A stretch of 64,000 bases of DNA. Source: Streptomonospora alba. GTDB lineage: Bacteria; Actinomycetota; Actinomycetes; Streptosporangiales; Streptosporangiaceae. The stretch lies in the NCBI RefSeq assembly GCF_000826685.1, contig NZ_JROO01000006.1:186001-250000 (forward strand). Reading direction: 5' to 3'. This document shows positions 8,914-17,526 of this stretch, in pieces. Both the position numbers and the translations under genes were made by a program. Every line of letters starts with the position of its first letter. The first letter of the stretch is position 1. The notes under the pieces were generated by a model that worked only from the letters and a program-made list of their open reading frames with translations, ran no database searches and was not told the origin of the DNA.

Positions 8914-10416
8914 TCACGGTGCCGTGCCGCCCGGCCCGGTGTCGCGCCCGCGGGTGCCGGACTGGCGGAAGGCGGCGAAGCGCGTGCCGGGGTCACGGCG
9001 CTCCTGCTGGCGCTCGGTGCGCGGCCGGTCCTGCTGGCGCTCGGCCTCGGCCAGGGTCTGACCGCGGCGCCGCTTGGGCAGCTCGTAGCCGCCGGCGCCG
9101 ACGCCGCCGGTGTTCCCGGCACCGTGGTCCCCGGCCCCGGTCTTCCAGGCTCCGGTGGTGTCGGCCCCGCTGCCGTTGCCTCCGCCGGCCGCGGGGGGCG
9201 GGCCGGCGGCCACGGCCGCGGGTTGGGCGGTCGCGGGCGTGGGGGGCGGCGGAGGGGGCATGGAGAGGTCCTGCTGTGTTCGGGTGATCAGGTGCTGGGG
9301 AATGAGCACGACAGCGCCGGTGCCGCCGCGCGAAGACGGCCGGAAGTTGACGTTCAGCCCGTACTTGGCGGCGACCCGGCCCACGACGGCCAGACCCATG
9401 CGGCTTCCCGGCAGGTTGGTGAGGTCGTGCGGCTCGGAGACCAACTGGTTGGCGCGCCGGCGCTCACGGGGGCGCATGCCCAGGCCGCTGTCCTCGACAG
9501 TGACCATCACGCCGGTGTCCTCCTCCTCGACGTAGACGTGCACCTCGGTGTTGTGCGCGGAGAAGTTGGCGGCGTTGTCCATCAGCTCGGCCACGGCCTG
9601 CATCACACCTTCGGCGGCGTAGCCGACGACGGCGGCGGTGCTGGTGGTGTGGATCCGGACGCGGCGGAAGGCGTAGATGCGGCCCATGGCACCGCGCAGG
9701 ATGCTCTCCATGACGATGGGCTTGGTCCAGCGGCGCCCGGAGCGGCCACCGCTGAGCAGGGCGAAGCTGTCGGCGAGCCGGCCCATCTGGGAGACCTGGT
9801 GGTCGAGTTCGAGCAGGTCGCCGAAAACGCCGTCCTGGTCGCCGTAGCGGTCCTCGAGCTCGCGCAGCTGCGCGAGCAGGTTGGTCACCTGGGCTTGGAC
9901 GCGCGCGGCCGCGCCGGCGCAGGCCGCCATGGCGGCGGCGCCGCGCCGCTCCGCCTGGCCCAGGGTCTGGCCGAGCTGCACGAGCAGGGAGCGCAGGGCC
10001 TCCTGGGAGGGCTGGGCGGTTTCGGCGATGGCCGCGTCGGTGGTGGAGCCCTGGCGAATGCGGCGGCGCAGGTCGGGGATGCCGTCGTGGGCGAACTGGC
10101 GCAGTTCCTGCTCCAGCCCGGCGGTCTGGTGCTCGGCCTGGGCGACGCGCTCCTCCGCGCGTACCGCGCGCTCGCGGACGATGGCGGCGGCGCCGGAGTG
10201 GTAGGTGGCTACGGCGACCGCTCCGGCCAGCAGGACTCCCATCACGGAGCCGACCGCGGCCAGCAGCACCTGCGCTTCGGCGGGCACTGCGGCGATCACC
10301 CAGTACCAGGCCACGGCAAGTACGACGGCCGCGGCCACGAATGCGAGTACGGCTTGCAGGGTCGGTGAGTTCGGTGAGCGCTGCGACTGGTTTCTTTCGG
10401 ATACACGTGCTGACAT
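8914..10416 (-). CDS. cvnA: Conservon sensor histidine kinase (CvnA)
   Basis: A protein of 500 residues. Two hydrophobic segments near residues 20-40 and 48-68 anchor it in the membrane, followed by a coiled coil (roughly 75-130) and a kinase core. The ATP-binding part has the N box ELMDNAANFS, G1 EDSGLGM and G2 GSRMGLAVVGRVA. The last 130 residues are a disordered Pro/Gly/Ala tail ending in Arg/Gln-rich sequence, as in other CvnA proteins. CvnA is thought to sense an unknown signal and act on the CvnBCD complex. It is the first gene of the operon, with about 130 bases before cvnB. Confidence 0.92.
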   Translation of the reverse strand: MSARVSERNQSQRSPNSPTLQAVLAFVAAAVVLAVAWYWVIAAVPAEAQVLLAAVGSVMGVLLAGAVAVATYHSGAAAIVRERAVRAEERVAQAEHQTAGLEQELRQFAHDGIPDLRRRIRQGSTTDAAIAETAQPSQEALRSLLVQLGQTLGQAERRGAAAMAACAGAAARVQAQVTNLLAQLRELEDRYGDQDGVFGDLLELDHQVSQMGRLADSFALLSGGRSGRRWTKPIVMESILRGAMGRIYAFRRVRIHTTSTAAVVGYAAEGVMQAVAELMDNAANFSAHNTEVHVYVEEEDTGVMVTVEDSGLGMRPRERRRANQLVSEPHDLTNLPGSRMGLAVVGRVAAKYGLNVNFRPSSRGGTGAVVLIPQHLITRTQQDLSMPPPPPPTPATAQPAAVAAGPPPAAGGGNGSGADTTGAWKTGAGDHGAGNTGGVGAGGYELPKRRRGQTLAEAERQQDRPRTERQQERRDPGTRFAAFRQSGTRGRDTGPGGTAP

Positions 10417-10915
10417 CGATCAGGTCCTCGTCGGCGGTGGGAAGCGGGACCCGGCCCGCATCGAACCCCTGATCCGTTGCACGGCAGGACGAGCAGGCCC
10501 GGGGGCAGCCTGTGCGACGGCCAGTGGGGGTGATCCGGAACTTACCGTAGCCCACACCCGACACGCAGGGTCAATCGATGGCCAAACCCACATTCGGCAT
10601 CGATTCTTGCTTTTCGAACCAGACAATCTTCGCTTTAGCGACATTTACTGTCGACAATTCAGGCACGCGAGAGCCGAAGGGAGCGCGGACGCGACGAATC
10701 GAGGTCGAACCGGTGGAATGGAAAACGACAAAACGCCCATACCACGTGGCACGCGCCGCCCGCGGGAGGGGCGGCGGGCCGGGTACACGGGTATGGGGTT
10801 TCGCACCCGAGGACCGGAAGCGCGGGCGGCGGGATACCGGCGACGGCGGCTCGGGGACCGGACCGGTTCCGCCGGCGCCCGGTCGCGCACGCGGGGGCCG
10901 ACGGCGTCTCCCGCT
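10417..10915. other. Region upstream of the conservon
   Basis: About 500 bases between the cvnA start and the end of the broken VOC gene. It contains an AT-richer stretch near 10600-10680 and a candidate promoter for cvnA at 10543-10574. No gene is supported. Confidence 0.4.
10543..10574 (-). promoter_or_regulatory. Candidate promoter of the conservon
   Basis: On the minus strand TTGACC (10569-10574) is followed after 19 bases by TACGGT (10543-10548), about 125 bases before the cvnA start. The spacer is slightly long for a vegetative promoter, so confidence is modest. Confidence 0.35.
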
Positions 10916-11330
10916 TTACACGGGCACCGCCTCGACGTGCCTGTCGGCGTTCGAGTAGAGGAACCCCCGCAAACGCCCGTCCGGGTCCTGGAAAATCCAG
11001 CCGTACATTCCCGGCTCTTCGACCGGGTCGCCGGCAGGACTCCGCCTGTCGACAGAGCTTTCTCCGCTTTCTCGTCGACCTCGTCGCGGCCGTCCGCCGA
11101 GACGGAGAAGACGACCTCGGTGGAGGAGCGGGTATCGGCGATCCCTTTCTTGGTGAAACCCCGGAAGAAGTCTTCGACCAGCAGCATCACCATTCGTCGG
11201 TGCCGACGACCATGGAGGTGGCGTTCTCGTCGGTGGAACCGGAGTCGGACGCGAAACCGAGCCCGGTGAAGAAGTCGACGGAGGTGGTGAGATCGGCTAC
11301 CGGAAAGCGCACGAACGTCGTTTTCGCCAT
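10916..11330 (-). pseudogene. VOC/glyoxalase-like protein, broken by two frameshifts
   Basis: Three consecutive reading frames give one VOC-superfamily protein of about 138 residues. The first begins MAKTTFVRFPVADLTTSVDF at 11330 and hits a stop after GTDEW. The next continues VMLLVEDFFRGFTKKGIADT and STEVVFSVSADGRDEVDEKA. The third supplies the C-terminal GMYGWIFQDPDGR and ends RHVEAVPV before TAA at 10916. Breaks lie near 11193 and near 11035. Intact relatives are one chain with MLLTEEFF and GW.F.DPDGH. VOC enzymes bind a metal ion and act in resistance or dioxygenase chemistry. Either the gene is dead or the read has two indels. Confidence 0.75.
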
Positions 11331-11537
11331 GGCGCGAAGCTGACGACGACCACCGGCGATTCCGCTCATACCGAGTCGGGGCTCATCCGATGCGCCCTAC
11401 GCCCGCTCGCCGGGACCGTCCGGTACTGCGCCGATCGCGCCGCCCCGGCTCAGCCTCGGCACCGGCGCCGAACCGGCCGCCGGTGCCGGGTACGCGGTGC
11501 CGAGGCCGTCGCCGCACCGCGTGCCCGGCTCCGGGTG

Positions 11538-12407
11538 CTATGCCGCCCGTGCCGCCGCGATGCGGTCGGCGGCCCACTGGCGGAACGTACGCGCGGGCGC
11601 GCCCGTCACCCGCTCCACCGTGTCGGTCACCGGCTCGGGGTCGCCCACCATGCCGGCATGGGCCCGGAGGATCTCCTCGGCCGTCTCCCGCGGCAAGCCG
11701 CTCCCCGACAGGTCGCGCACCGCCTCCTCATGGCCCATGGCCTCCACCCGGACCGGTGTTCCCAGTTCCTCGCCGATGATCCGCGCCTGCTCGGCCTGGG
11801 AGAGCAGCTCGGGCCCGGTGATGTCGTAGATCGCGCCGATGTGTCCGTCCTCGGTCAGCGCCCGCACGACGACCTCGGCGATGTCCGCCTCGTGGATCAG
11901 CGGGCGCGCCAGTTCGGGGAGGGCCGGGCGGACGACGCCCGATTCGCGGATCCGGGGGATCCATTCGCCCAGGTTCGCCGCGAATCCGCCGGCGCGCACG
12001 AAGGTCCAGTCCATCCGCGACTCCCGGATCCGCCGCTCCAGCATCGCGTGGGACCCGAGGATGCCGCCCTCCCGCTCCGAGCTGACGGGATCGACGCCCA
12101 TGGTCGACAGGTAGACGGCCCGGTCGACGCCCTGGGCGAGGGCGGCGACGGTCTCCTGCGCGGCCTGGTCGGCCTCCAGGCTCGGCCACAGCAGGAAAGC
12201 GGTGTCGACGCCCTCCAGCGCCGGGCCCAGGCTTGCGGGATCGGCCAGGTCGCCCCGGACCGCCTCGACTCCGCCGGGCAGATCGGCCTTCGCCGGATCG
12301 CGGGTCAGGGCGCGGACGGCGCGCCCCTCCTCCACCAGCCGGCGCACCACGTGGCGGCCGACGTTGCCTGTCGCTCCGGTCACCAGGATCGGACGGTCGT
12401 GTGCCAT
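11538..12407 (-). CDS. NmrA-like NAD(P)-binding protein
   Basis: A protein of 289 residues starting at the ATG at 12407, which has GGGGAGA six bases upstream. The Rossmann motif PILVTGATGNVGRHVVRRL is at the N terminus and the basic segment ALTRDP that follows strand two points to NADP(H). FVRAGGFAANLGEW and an IYDITGPELLSQAE segment are typical of the NmrA/quinone-reductase-like (QorB) group of atypical short-chain dehydrogenases. These act as quinone or azo reductases or redox sensors. It stands alone as a single-gene unit, and a MarR/HxlR-type regulator often found beside such genes is absent here. Confidence 0.85.
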   Translation of the reverse strand: MAHDRPILVTGATGNVGRHVVRRLVEEGRAVRALTRDPAKADLPGGVEAVRGDLADPASLGPALEGVDTAFLLWPSLEADQAAQETVAALAQGVDRAVYLSTMGVDPVSSEREGGILGSHAMLERRIRESRMDWTFVRAGGFAANLGEWIPRIRESGVVRPALPELARPLIHEADIAEVVVRALTEDGHIGAIYDITGPELLSQAEQARIIGEELGTPVRVEAMGHEEAVRDLSGSGLPRETAEEILRAHAGMVGDPEPVTDTVERVTGAPARTFRQWAADRIAAARAA

Positions 12408-13148
12408 GGGAACTCTCCCCGTCTCTTTCACAGCTGTGCCCGTCATCGGAGCGAACCCCGCTTTCCGGCCTGTTCACGACGATCCTGGCACCTCAACAAA
12501 GGTTGAGGTCAATGCGTCCGGTCACCGCGGTCCTCATCCGCCGCGGCACGGGCACCGCCCGCCGCTTCCCGCTGGACGTCGGCGTGGCCCTGGTCGTGGT
12601 GCTGTTCCGCTGGGCGGTGTGCACCCGCGCGCCGTTGGTCCCGCTGCCGGTCTCGGTACCCCTCGGGAGCTGAGCCTCCGGCGGCCGCCGTGTCCGTTCG
12701 GCTCGGGTCCGCGCGTTTTCGCCGGAGGAATCGCGAAACACCGAGAGTGCGGCTTGCCGCTCTCACGCGTGTTTCCGCCGTTCCGGCCGTGCCTTTGCCC
12801 ACCGATCGCGCAGGCACTTCTTTGTTCCGCGCAGGAAATCGCGTTCGAATGCACCGGGCCGCCACGTCGGGCTCGCGCTCACCGCGCGCGATCTGCGATT
12901 CAGAACGTGATTCTGTTTCCGGTCCCGGTCCCGAGCGCGACCCCCGACTCAGGGGAGCCGGAGCCGACGCGCAGCTCGGACGCAAGCGGCGAAGCGGGCT
13001 ACCGTGGCCTCTCGCCCGCGTTCCGCTCCGAAGAACGGGAAAACGCCCGTGTCCGCCCTCTCACGCAGCGCATTCTTCCTGGTCAATAGATGAATAGATG
13101 ATCTCCGGGGTTGCGCTGTGACCGCGGAATTCGAAAGACTCCGCTGCG
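12408..13148. other. Gene-poor region before the P450 pair
   Basis: About 740 bases with no well-supported gene. A hydrophobic reading frame at roughly 12512-12673 (RRFPLDVGVALVVVLF) resembles the first membrane segment of a sensor kinase but ends soon after, so at most it is a remnant. A short direct repeat (ATAGATGA) lies at 13086-13099. Confidence 0.4.
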
Positions 13149-13169
13149 GTGCCGGCGCCCGGGCGAGTA

Positions 13170-13316
13170 GTGGCCGTAAAAGCCCGTGCACCGGCCGAGT
13201 TTGTCGATGAGCTGCTGAGGACGGTGCTCGCATGCCAGACCTCCGTGGGAGCGCTTCCTGACCTGCAGCTCAGGTTCCCTCCCCTTCCCCCTCCGCACGG
13301 AGCCGCAAAGCGATGA
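13170..13316 (+). CDS. Possible small protein coupled to CYP157-like gene
   Basis: A reading frame of 48 codons from a GTG at 13170 (extendable to a GTG at 13149) ends in a TGA that overlaps the ATG of the following P450 as ATGA. It encodes an acidic-then-proline-rich peptide with the helix EFVDELLRTVLACQ and the tail PPLPPPHGAAKR. No good ribosome-binding site precedes either GTG and I recognise no family. The 4-bp overlap is the main reason to list it. It could be a real coupled gene or the tail of a lost conservon gene. Confidence 0.3.
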   Translation: MAVKARAPAEFVDELLRTVLACQTSVGALPDLQLRFPPLPPPHGAAKR

Positions 13317-14644
13317 CGCATCCGATCCAGCATCCGACCGACGCTGTGCGTTTCGACGATCCCGAGGCACTCGCCGACCCCGAAGCGCTGTGGGACCGAC
13401 TACTGGAGCGCTACCCCGAAGGACTCGCGCCCGTCTTCCTGGCCGAGGGGGTGCCGGCCTGGCTCATGCTCACGCTTGAGGTGCACCAGCAGGTCATGCA
13501 GGACCCGGACACCTTCGCCCGCGACGTCGACCACTGGCGCGACTTCCACAACGGCGTCATCCCGGATACCTCCCCGCTGCGGGCGATCTACACCAAGCGG
13601 CGCAACGTGTGGAACGTCGACGGCCCCGACCACAAGTACTACCGCGACATCGTCGTGCGTGCGCTGTCCAACATCTCCCAGAACCAGGTCATGACCCACG
13701 TCGACGAGGTCGTCGACCGGGTTATCGACACCTTCTCCACCGAGGGCCGCGCCGACCTGGTCACGCGCTACTCCAGCGTGGTGCCTCTGCTGGTGCTGTG
13801 CCGGCTGTACGGGATGGACGCCCAGGAGGGCGTCGCGGTGTGCTCGGCCCAACGGCGGGTGTGGGACGGAGCCGACGACGCGCTGCACGTCCATGCCCAG
13901 CTGCAGCGGCGCATGACCGCCCTGGCCGAGCGCCGCCGCGAGTCGCCCGGCAGCGACCTGGTCTCGGAGCTGATCAAGGCCGGCCTGGACAACGAGGAGA
14001 TCCGCGACCACCTGACCTTCATCACCGCGGCGGCCCACGAGCCCACCGCACACACCGTCGCCCACGCGCTGCGGCTGCTGCTCGGACGCAAGAACGAACT
14101 GGTGCAGCTGAACTCGGGGCGCTCGGTCCGCGAGGCGGTCAACACCAGCCTGTGGCATGCGCCTCCGATGCACACCCTCATCGGCCGATTCGCCACCCGC
14201 GACGTGGAGGTCGGCGGCTACCGGGTGGCCGCCGGCGACTGCGTGGTGATGGGGTTCGGGCCTGCGCAGCAGCTGCTGCGGCGCGACGAGCGCTTGGACA
14301 CCGAGACCAACCGCTCCTACATGATCTTCGGCATGGGACCGCACTCCTGCCCCAGCGCCGGCCGCGACCTCGGTCTCACCATCGCCGAGAAGGCCGTGCA
14401 GCGGATCGACCGACGCCTGCCCGACATGGTCCTGGTCGACGAGCAGTGGCAGGGGGTGGCCGCAGGCCGGCTCAGCGGCGTGGAATCCCTGCGCGTCGCC
14501 TTCACCCCCACCGATCGCATCTACGAAGGAGCCCCGTGGCAACTCAGCGCATCGCAATCGACCCCCGAGACCTCGACAGAGACGCAACCGCGCACGCTCT
14601 CCACGCGGCTGGGCCAGTGGCTGCGGTGGATCTGGCAGGGGTGA
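13313..14644 (+). CDS. CYP157-like cytochrome P450
   Basis: A protein of 443 residues. The N-terminal region (LAEGVPAWLMLTLEVHQQVM) matches the CvnE protein of the nearby conservon (GDIPAWFVMGYREVHYV), so the two are paralogues. The heme loop is FGMGPHSCPSAGRDLG with the cysteine near residue 346. The ExxR motif is absent and replaced by NTSLW near residue 276, again as in the CYP157 family. The I-helix reads ITAAAHEPTAH. It is followed by a CYP154-like gene that overlaps its last 109 bases, the arrangement known from Streptomyces conservons, but no cvnA-D set precedes this copy. The C-terminal 40 residues are a Thr/Ser-rich tail. Confidence 0.9.
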   Translation: MTHPIQHPTDAVRFDDPEALADPEALWDRLLERYPEGLAPVFLAEGVPAWLMLTLEVHQQVMQDPDTFARDVDHWRDFHNGVIPDTSPLRAIYTKRRNVWNVDGPDHKYYRDIVVRALSNISQNQVMTHVDEVVDRVIDTFSTEGRADLVTRYSSVVPLLVLCRLYGMDAQEGVAVCSAQRRVWDGADDALHVHAQLQRRMTALAERRRESPGSDLVSELIKAGLDNEEIRDHLTFITAAAHEPTAHTVAHALRLLLGRKNELVQLNSGRSVREAVNTSLWHAPPMHTLIGRFATRDVEVGGYRVAAGDCVVMGFGPAQQLLRRDERLDTETNRSYMIFGMGPHSCPSAGRDLGLTIAEKAVQRIDRRLPDMVLVDEQWQGVAAGRLSGVESLRVAFTPTDRIYEGAPWQLSASQSTPETSTETQPRTLSTRLGQWLRWIWQG

Positions 14645-15774
14645 ACGCCCTGGCGGTCACCCACCACGAGGCGCTGCGCACCGTACTGGCCGACCGCACC
14701 GGCACCTTCGTCCGAGGCGGCGCCCAGCAGAACTGGCGAGCCGTGCGCGAGGGCGAGGTCGATCCCAACAGTGCGCTGGTGCGCCTGGTCGGGGGATCCA
14801 TCGGCAGCCTGCTGACCGCCAACGGCGCCGAGCACACCCGGCTGCGCAAGCCCATGCAGACGCACTTCACCCGCCGGCGGGTGGAGGCGCTGCGGCCGCG
14901 TGTGGAGAGGCTCGCCGACGAACTGCTGGCCGACATGGACGGCGCGGGCAGCGTGGACGTCAAGGACCGGTTCGCCTGGCCGCTGACGGTGGGCGTACTG
15001 GTCGGCCTGCTGGGCGTCGACGACGAGGACGCCCCCGTCCTCGGCGACATCGCCCGGCGCGTGTTCGAGCTGAGCGACCCCGGCGTCTACGCCGAGGCCA
15101 ACAGCTTCCTGAGGGAACTGGTGGCCAAGCGGCGAGCCGATCCGGGCGAGGACCTGGTCAGCGCGCTGGCGGCCGCCGACGACGCCTCCGAGGAGGCTGA
15201 CCGGCTCGGCGACACCCAGATCGCGGCCAACCTCGTCCTGCTGGTGATCGCGGGGTTCGAGACCACGATGGGCACCCTCGCCAACGGCGTGCGGGCGCTG
15301 CTGACCCACCCCGACCAGCTGGAGCGCGTCACCGAAGGCGACGTCGAGTGGGCGACGGCGGTGGAGGAGATCCTGCGCCGCTACACGTCGGTGAGCCTGC
15401 TGCCGGCCGTGTTCTCCACCGCCGACACCGAGGTGGCGGGGGTAGCCGTGCCCGAGGGCGAGATGCTGCTGCTGGCCTACGGCGCCGCTGCGCTCGACCC
15501 CGGCGCCTGGCAGGAGCCCGACACCTTCGACGTGGGCCGGGACGCGCGCGGACACCTGGCGTTCGGCCACGGCCCCCATCTGTGCCTGGGCGCCCCGCTG
15601 GCGCGCCTGGAGCTCACCGTGGCTCTACCGCGCCTGTTCGAGCGGTTCCCCGATCTGGCCCTGGACAGCGGGCGCGAAGCGGCCGAGGCCGCCGCCCCGG
15701 TGGAGAGCTGGATGATGTACCACCCCCAGCAGGTCTGGGTCCATCCGAAGGGCGCACCGGCCGCGGCGCGCTGA
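14536..15774 (+). CDS. CYP154-like cytochrome P450
   Basis: A protein of 412 residues. It starts at the GTG at 14536 with AAGGAG four bases upstream and lies inside the 3' end of the preceding P450 by 109 bases. The N terminus (ATQRIAIDPRDLD, then HAAGPVAAVDLAG) is typical of the CYP154 family. The canonical motifs are complete: I-helix VIAGFETTMG, ExxR as EILR near residue 278 and heme loop FGHGPHLCLGAPLAR with the cysteine near 349. CYP154 enzymes from Streptomyces hydroxylate macrolides, steroids or flavonoids. It is therefore the catalytically competent member of the pair. A terminator palindrome follows. Confidence 0.9.
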   Translation: MATQRIAIDPRDLDRDATAHALHAAGPVAAVDLAGVNALAVTHHEALRTVLADRTGTFVRGGAQQNWRAVREGEVDPNSALVRLVGGSIGSLLTANGAEHTRLRKPMQTHFTRRRVEALRPRVERLADELLADMDGAGSVDVKDRFAWPLTVGVLVGLLGVDDEDAPVLGDIARRVFELSDPGVYAEANSFLRELVAKRRADPGEDLVSALAAADDASEEADRLGDTQIAANLVLLVIAGFETTMGTLANGVRALLTHPDQLERVTEGDVEWATAVEEILRRYTSVSLLPAVFSTADTEVAGVAVPEGEMLLLAYGAAALDPGAWQEPDTFDVGRDARGHLAFGHGPHLCLGAPLARLELTVALPRLFERFPDLALDSGREAAEAAAPVESWMMYHPQQVWVHPKGAPAAAR

Positions 15775-15836
15775 GGCGGCCGAGCTGCCGCCGGGGCCTG
15801 CGCCGGAGGTCCCGGCGGACGGCCGATGCGGCGGCT

Positions 15837-15860
15837 GGACGCCGGAGCGCTCCGGCGTCC
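15837..15860. terminator. Perfect palindrome between convergent genes
   Basis: GGACGCCGGAGC is followed directly by its complement GCTCCGGCGTCC, a 12-bp stem without loop bases. It lies between the CYP154-like gene ending at 15774 and the small minus-strand gene ending at 15863. A run of five T follows on the plus strand at about 15873. Confidence 0.6.
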
Positions 15861-15862
15861 GG

Positions 15863-16054
15863 TCAGCGGCGCTTTTTCGGGTCCGCCCAGTCGCCGATGC
15901 CGCCCGGCGGGGTCCAGCAGCCCTCGGGCGCCTGCGGCGGCTTAGGGGACTTGACGCGAATGCGGAAGGAGGACGACCGGGTCACCCGGCGGCGCCGCTT
16001 GGGCACCTCGGACAACAGGCGCTTCGGATCGAGGTCCCAATTTCCGAGATTCAT
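15863..16054 (-). CDS. Small basic protein of unknown function
   Basis: A 63-residue protein starting MNLGNWDLDPKRLLSEVPK, with GGAGG seven bases before the ATG. The middle is strongly basic and Ser-rich (KRRRRVTRSSSFRIRV), the C-terminal third is Pro/Gly/Trp-rich (GCWTPPGGIGDWADPKKRR). There is no membrane segment. I recognise no family. The leader-like N terminus and the small size would allow a modified-peptide precursor, but no peptide-modifying enzyme lies beside it, so that is only a possibility. Confidence 0.55.
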   Translation of the reverse strand: MNLGNWDLDPKRLLSEVPKRRRRVTRSSSFRIRVKSPKPPQAPEGCWTPPGGIGDWADPKKRR

Positions 16055-16350
16055 CTGGCCACCTCCACACCGCACCGGCCGCCGTTGGCGGCCCCGCGGC
16101 GCATACAGGAATTGTTCGGACTTCTCGGACACCAAGGTAGCACCGAGATTCGCCGCATGCCGGTGCTCTCGCGCATGCCGGCCGCTTCTGCGTCGAACGT
16201 GTCATCGGAATCGCAGTCGCCGTCGAGAACGCCCCTGAGAGCACGCTCGATGCCCACGGCGTGTCAGCGGGATCGGGGCCCGCAGGGGTGTTCCCGCGTC
16301 TCAGTGGGAAGATTGCGGTCAGTACGACGGAGCGCGGTAAAGGAGCCGAT

Positions 16351-16557
16351 GTGATCAAGCCGGTGAACGTGTGGGAGGCCGTCATGTGGGCCTCGGCGGC
16401 GGTGGCTCTGGTGTGCGCGGGAATCACTGCGGTGGTGCAGGACGACGGGATCGGCGCCTGGACCGCGCTGGTCGCCGCGATGATCATCGCCGTCGCCGCA
16501 GGCGGCGAACGCCGCCGAGTGCTGCAGCGGCGCAACGGAGCCTGCGTTGCCGACTGA
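16351..16557 (+). CDS. Small two-helix membrane protein
   Basis: A 68-residue protein starting at a GTG with AAAGGAG five bases upstream. It has two hydrophobic segments (VMWASAAVALVCAGITAVV and AWTALVAAMIIAVAAG) joined by a short acidic loop, and a basic, cytoplasm-type tail (GERRRVLQRRNG). No family recognised. It is transcribed alone, toward the VanZ-like gene on the opposite strand. Confidence 0.6.
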   Translation: MIKPVNVWEAVMWASAAVALVCAGITAVVQDDGIGAWTALVAAMIIAVAAGGERRRVLQRRNGACVAD

Positions 16558-16660
16558 AACCCGCGGAGTCGATCCGCGCCGCTCAGGCACGGGGACGGCC
16601 GCGGTCCCGCGCAGGTCGACAGACGCCCTCGCGATTCGCGTTCTACCGTAGGCCCCCTAC

Positions 16661-17494
16661 TCACCGGGACCGGAACTCGGGGGCGGAGGGACGGTCGGGA
16701 CGGCTCCTGCGCGCGGTGAACGCGGAGAACGCCATCACCGCACCCGCCCCGAGCGCGCCCCCGGTGCCGTTGACGATCAGATCCCCGGTGCCGACCACGC
16801 CTCCCGCCCCGACGAGCAGCTGGGAGGTCTCGACTCCGGCTGAAAGCACCGCGCCGGTGCCCAGCCGGACGGCCACCGGGGTGAACGCCGCGGCCGCGAC
16901 GATGCCGACGGGCACGAACAGCAGCAGGTTGACGACCAACTCCTCGCCGACGAGGGCCGCGCTGTCGGTCCCGCGGGCGAGGGACTCGTCGGGATCGATG
17001 CCGTAGGTCCCGTTCCGCCGCAGGAGTTCACGCTCCTGCTCGCCCAGGGGCGCACCGTCGCCGTCCAGCCACACGGCCCTCCCGTCGATGTCGAACCGGT
17101 AGGCGTAGTGGTGCCGGTCGGCCTCTTCCTCGGCGGCGATCTCCCGCGCCGCCTGCCGGGTGAGGTCGTCACGGCCGCTGACGTAGACGGGCTCCTTCCC
17201 CGTCTCGACCGTGAAGTGGTCGTCCGGCGTCGCGAACTCCTGCAGGTAGCCCGCGAGCGGATTCCACTCGACGGCGGTGGCCCGCTCCCCCGCTGCGGTC
17301 CACCCGGCGTTGGCCGGCTGGACGAGCACCGCGAGATACACCACGGCGGCGCAGGCCAGGCACACCCGCGCCCCCAGCGCCGTGGCGCGCGGCCGCGACC
17401 GGAGCACGCGCGCGACCGCCCACGCGGCGGCGAGGAGGACGCCGACGGTCAGCGCGACGGTCACCGGATTGACGTAGAAGAGAACCATCCACAC
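16661..17494 (-). CDS. VanZ-like membrane protein
   Basis: A protein of about 277 residues; I chose the GTG at 17494 (AGGTGG nine bases upstream), although an ATG lies two codons further and the frame is open to 17530. Two N-terminal membrane segments are followed by an extracytoplasmic domain of about 100 residues. Then come two or three membrane segments containing NLLLFVPVGIVAA, VETSQLLVGAGGVVGTGD and IVNGTGGALGA, the core of the VanZ family. VanZ-like proteins raise tolerance to teicoplanin or lipoglycopeptides by an unknown mechanism; most homologues have no proven role. The extracytoplasmic insert is larger than usual. Confidence 0.75.
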   Translation of the reverse strand: MWMVLFYVNPVTVALTVGVLLAAAWAVARVLRSRPRATALGARVCLACAAVVYLAVLVQPANAGWTAAGERATAVEWNPLAGYLQEFATPDDHFTVETGKEPVYVSGRDDLTRQAAREIAAEEEADRHHYAYRFDIDGRAVWLDGDGAPLGEQERELLRRNGTYGIDPDESLARGTDSAALVGEELVVNLLLFVPVGIVAAAAFTPVAVRLGTGAVLSAGVETSQLLVGAGGVVGTGDLIVNGTGGALGAGAVMAFSAFTARRSRPDRPSAPEFRSR

Positions 17495-17526
17495 GGGGCG
17501 GTGCCACCTGCCGATCTGGTTCGGGG

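Noticed and set aside
12512-12673. Fragment like a sensor-kinase membrane segment
   Set aside because: Only one hydrophobic stretch of about 20 residues; too little to call even a pseudogene.
13609-15774. A single 721-codon frame covering both P450s of the pair
   Set aside because: The first 300 codons are a shadow of the CYP157-like gene. The real second gene starts at the GTG at 14536 with its own AAGGAG.
15863-16054. Lasso or other modified-peptide precursor
   Set aside because: No leader protease, cyclase or other modifying enzyme lies nearby, so it is listed only as an unknown small protein.
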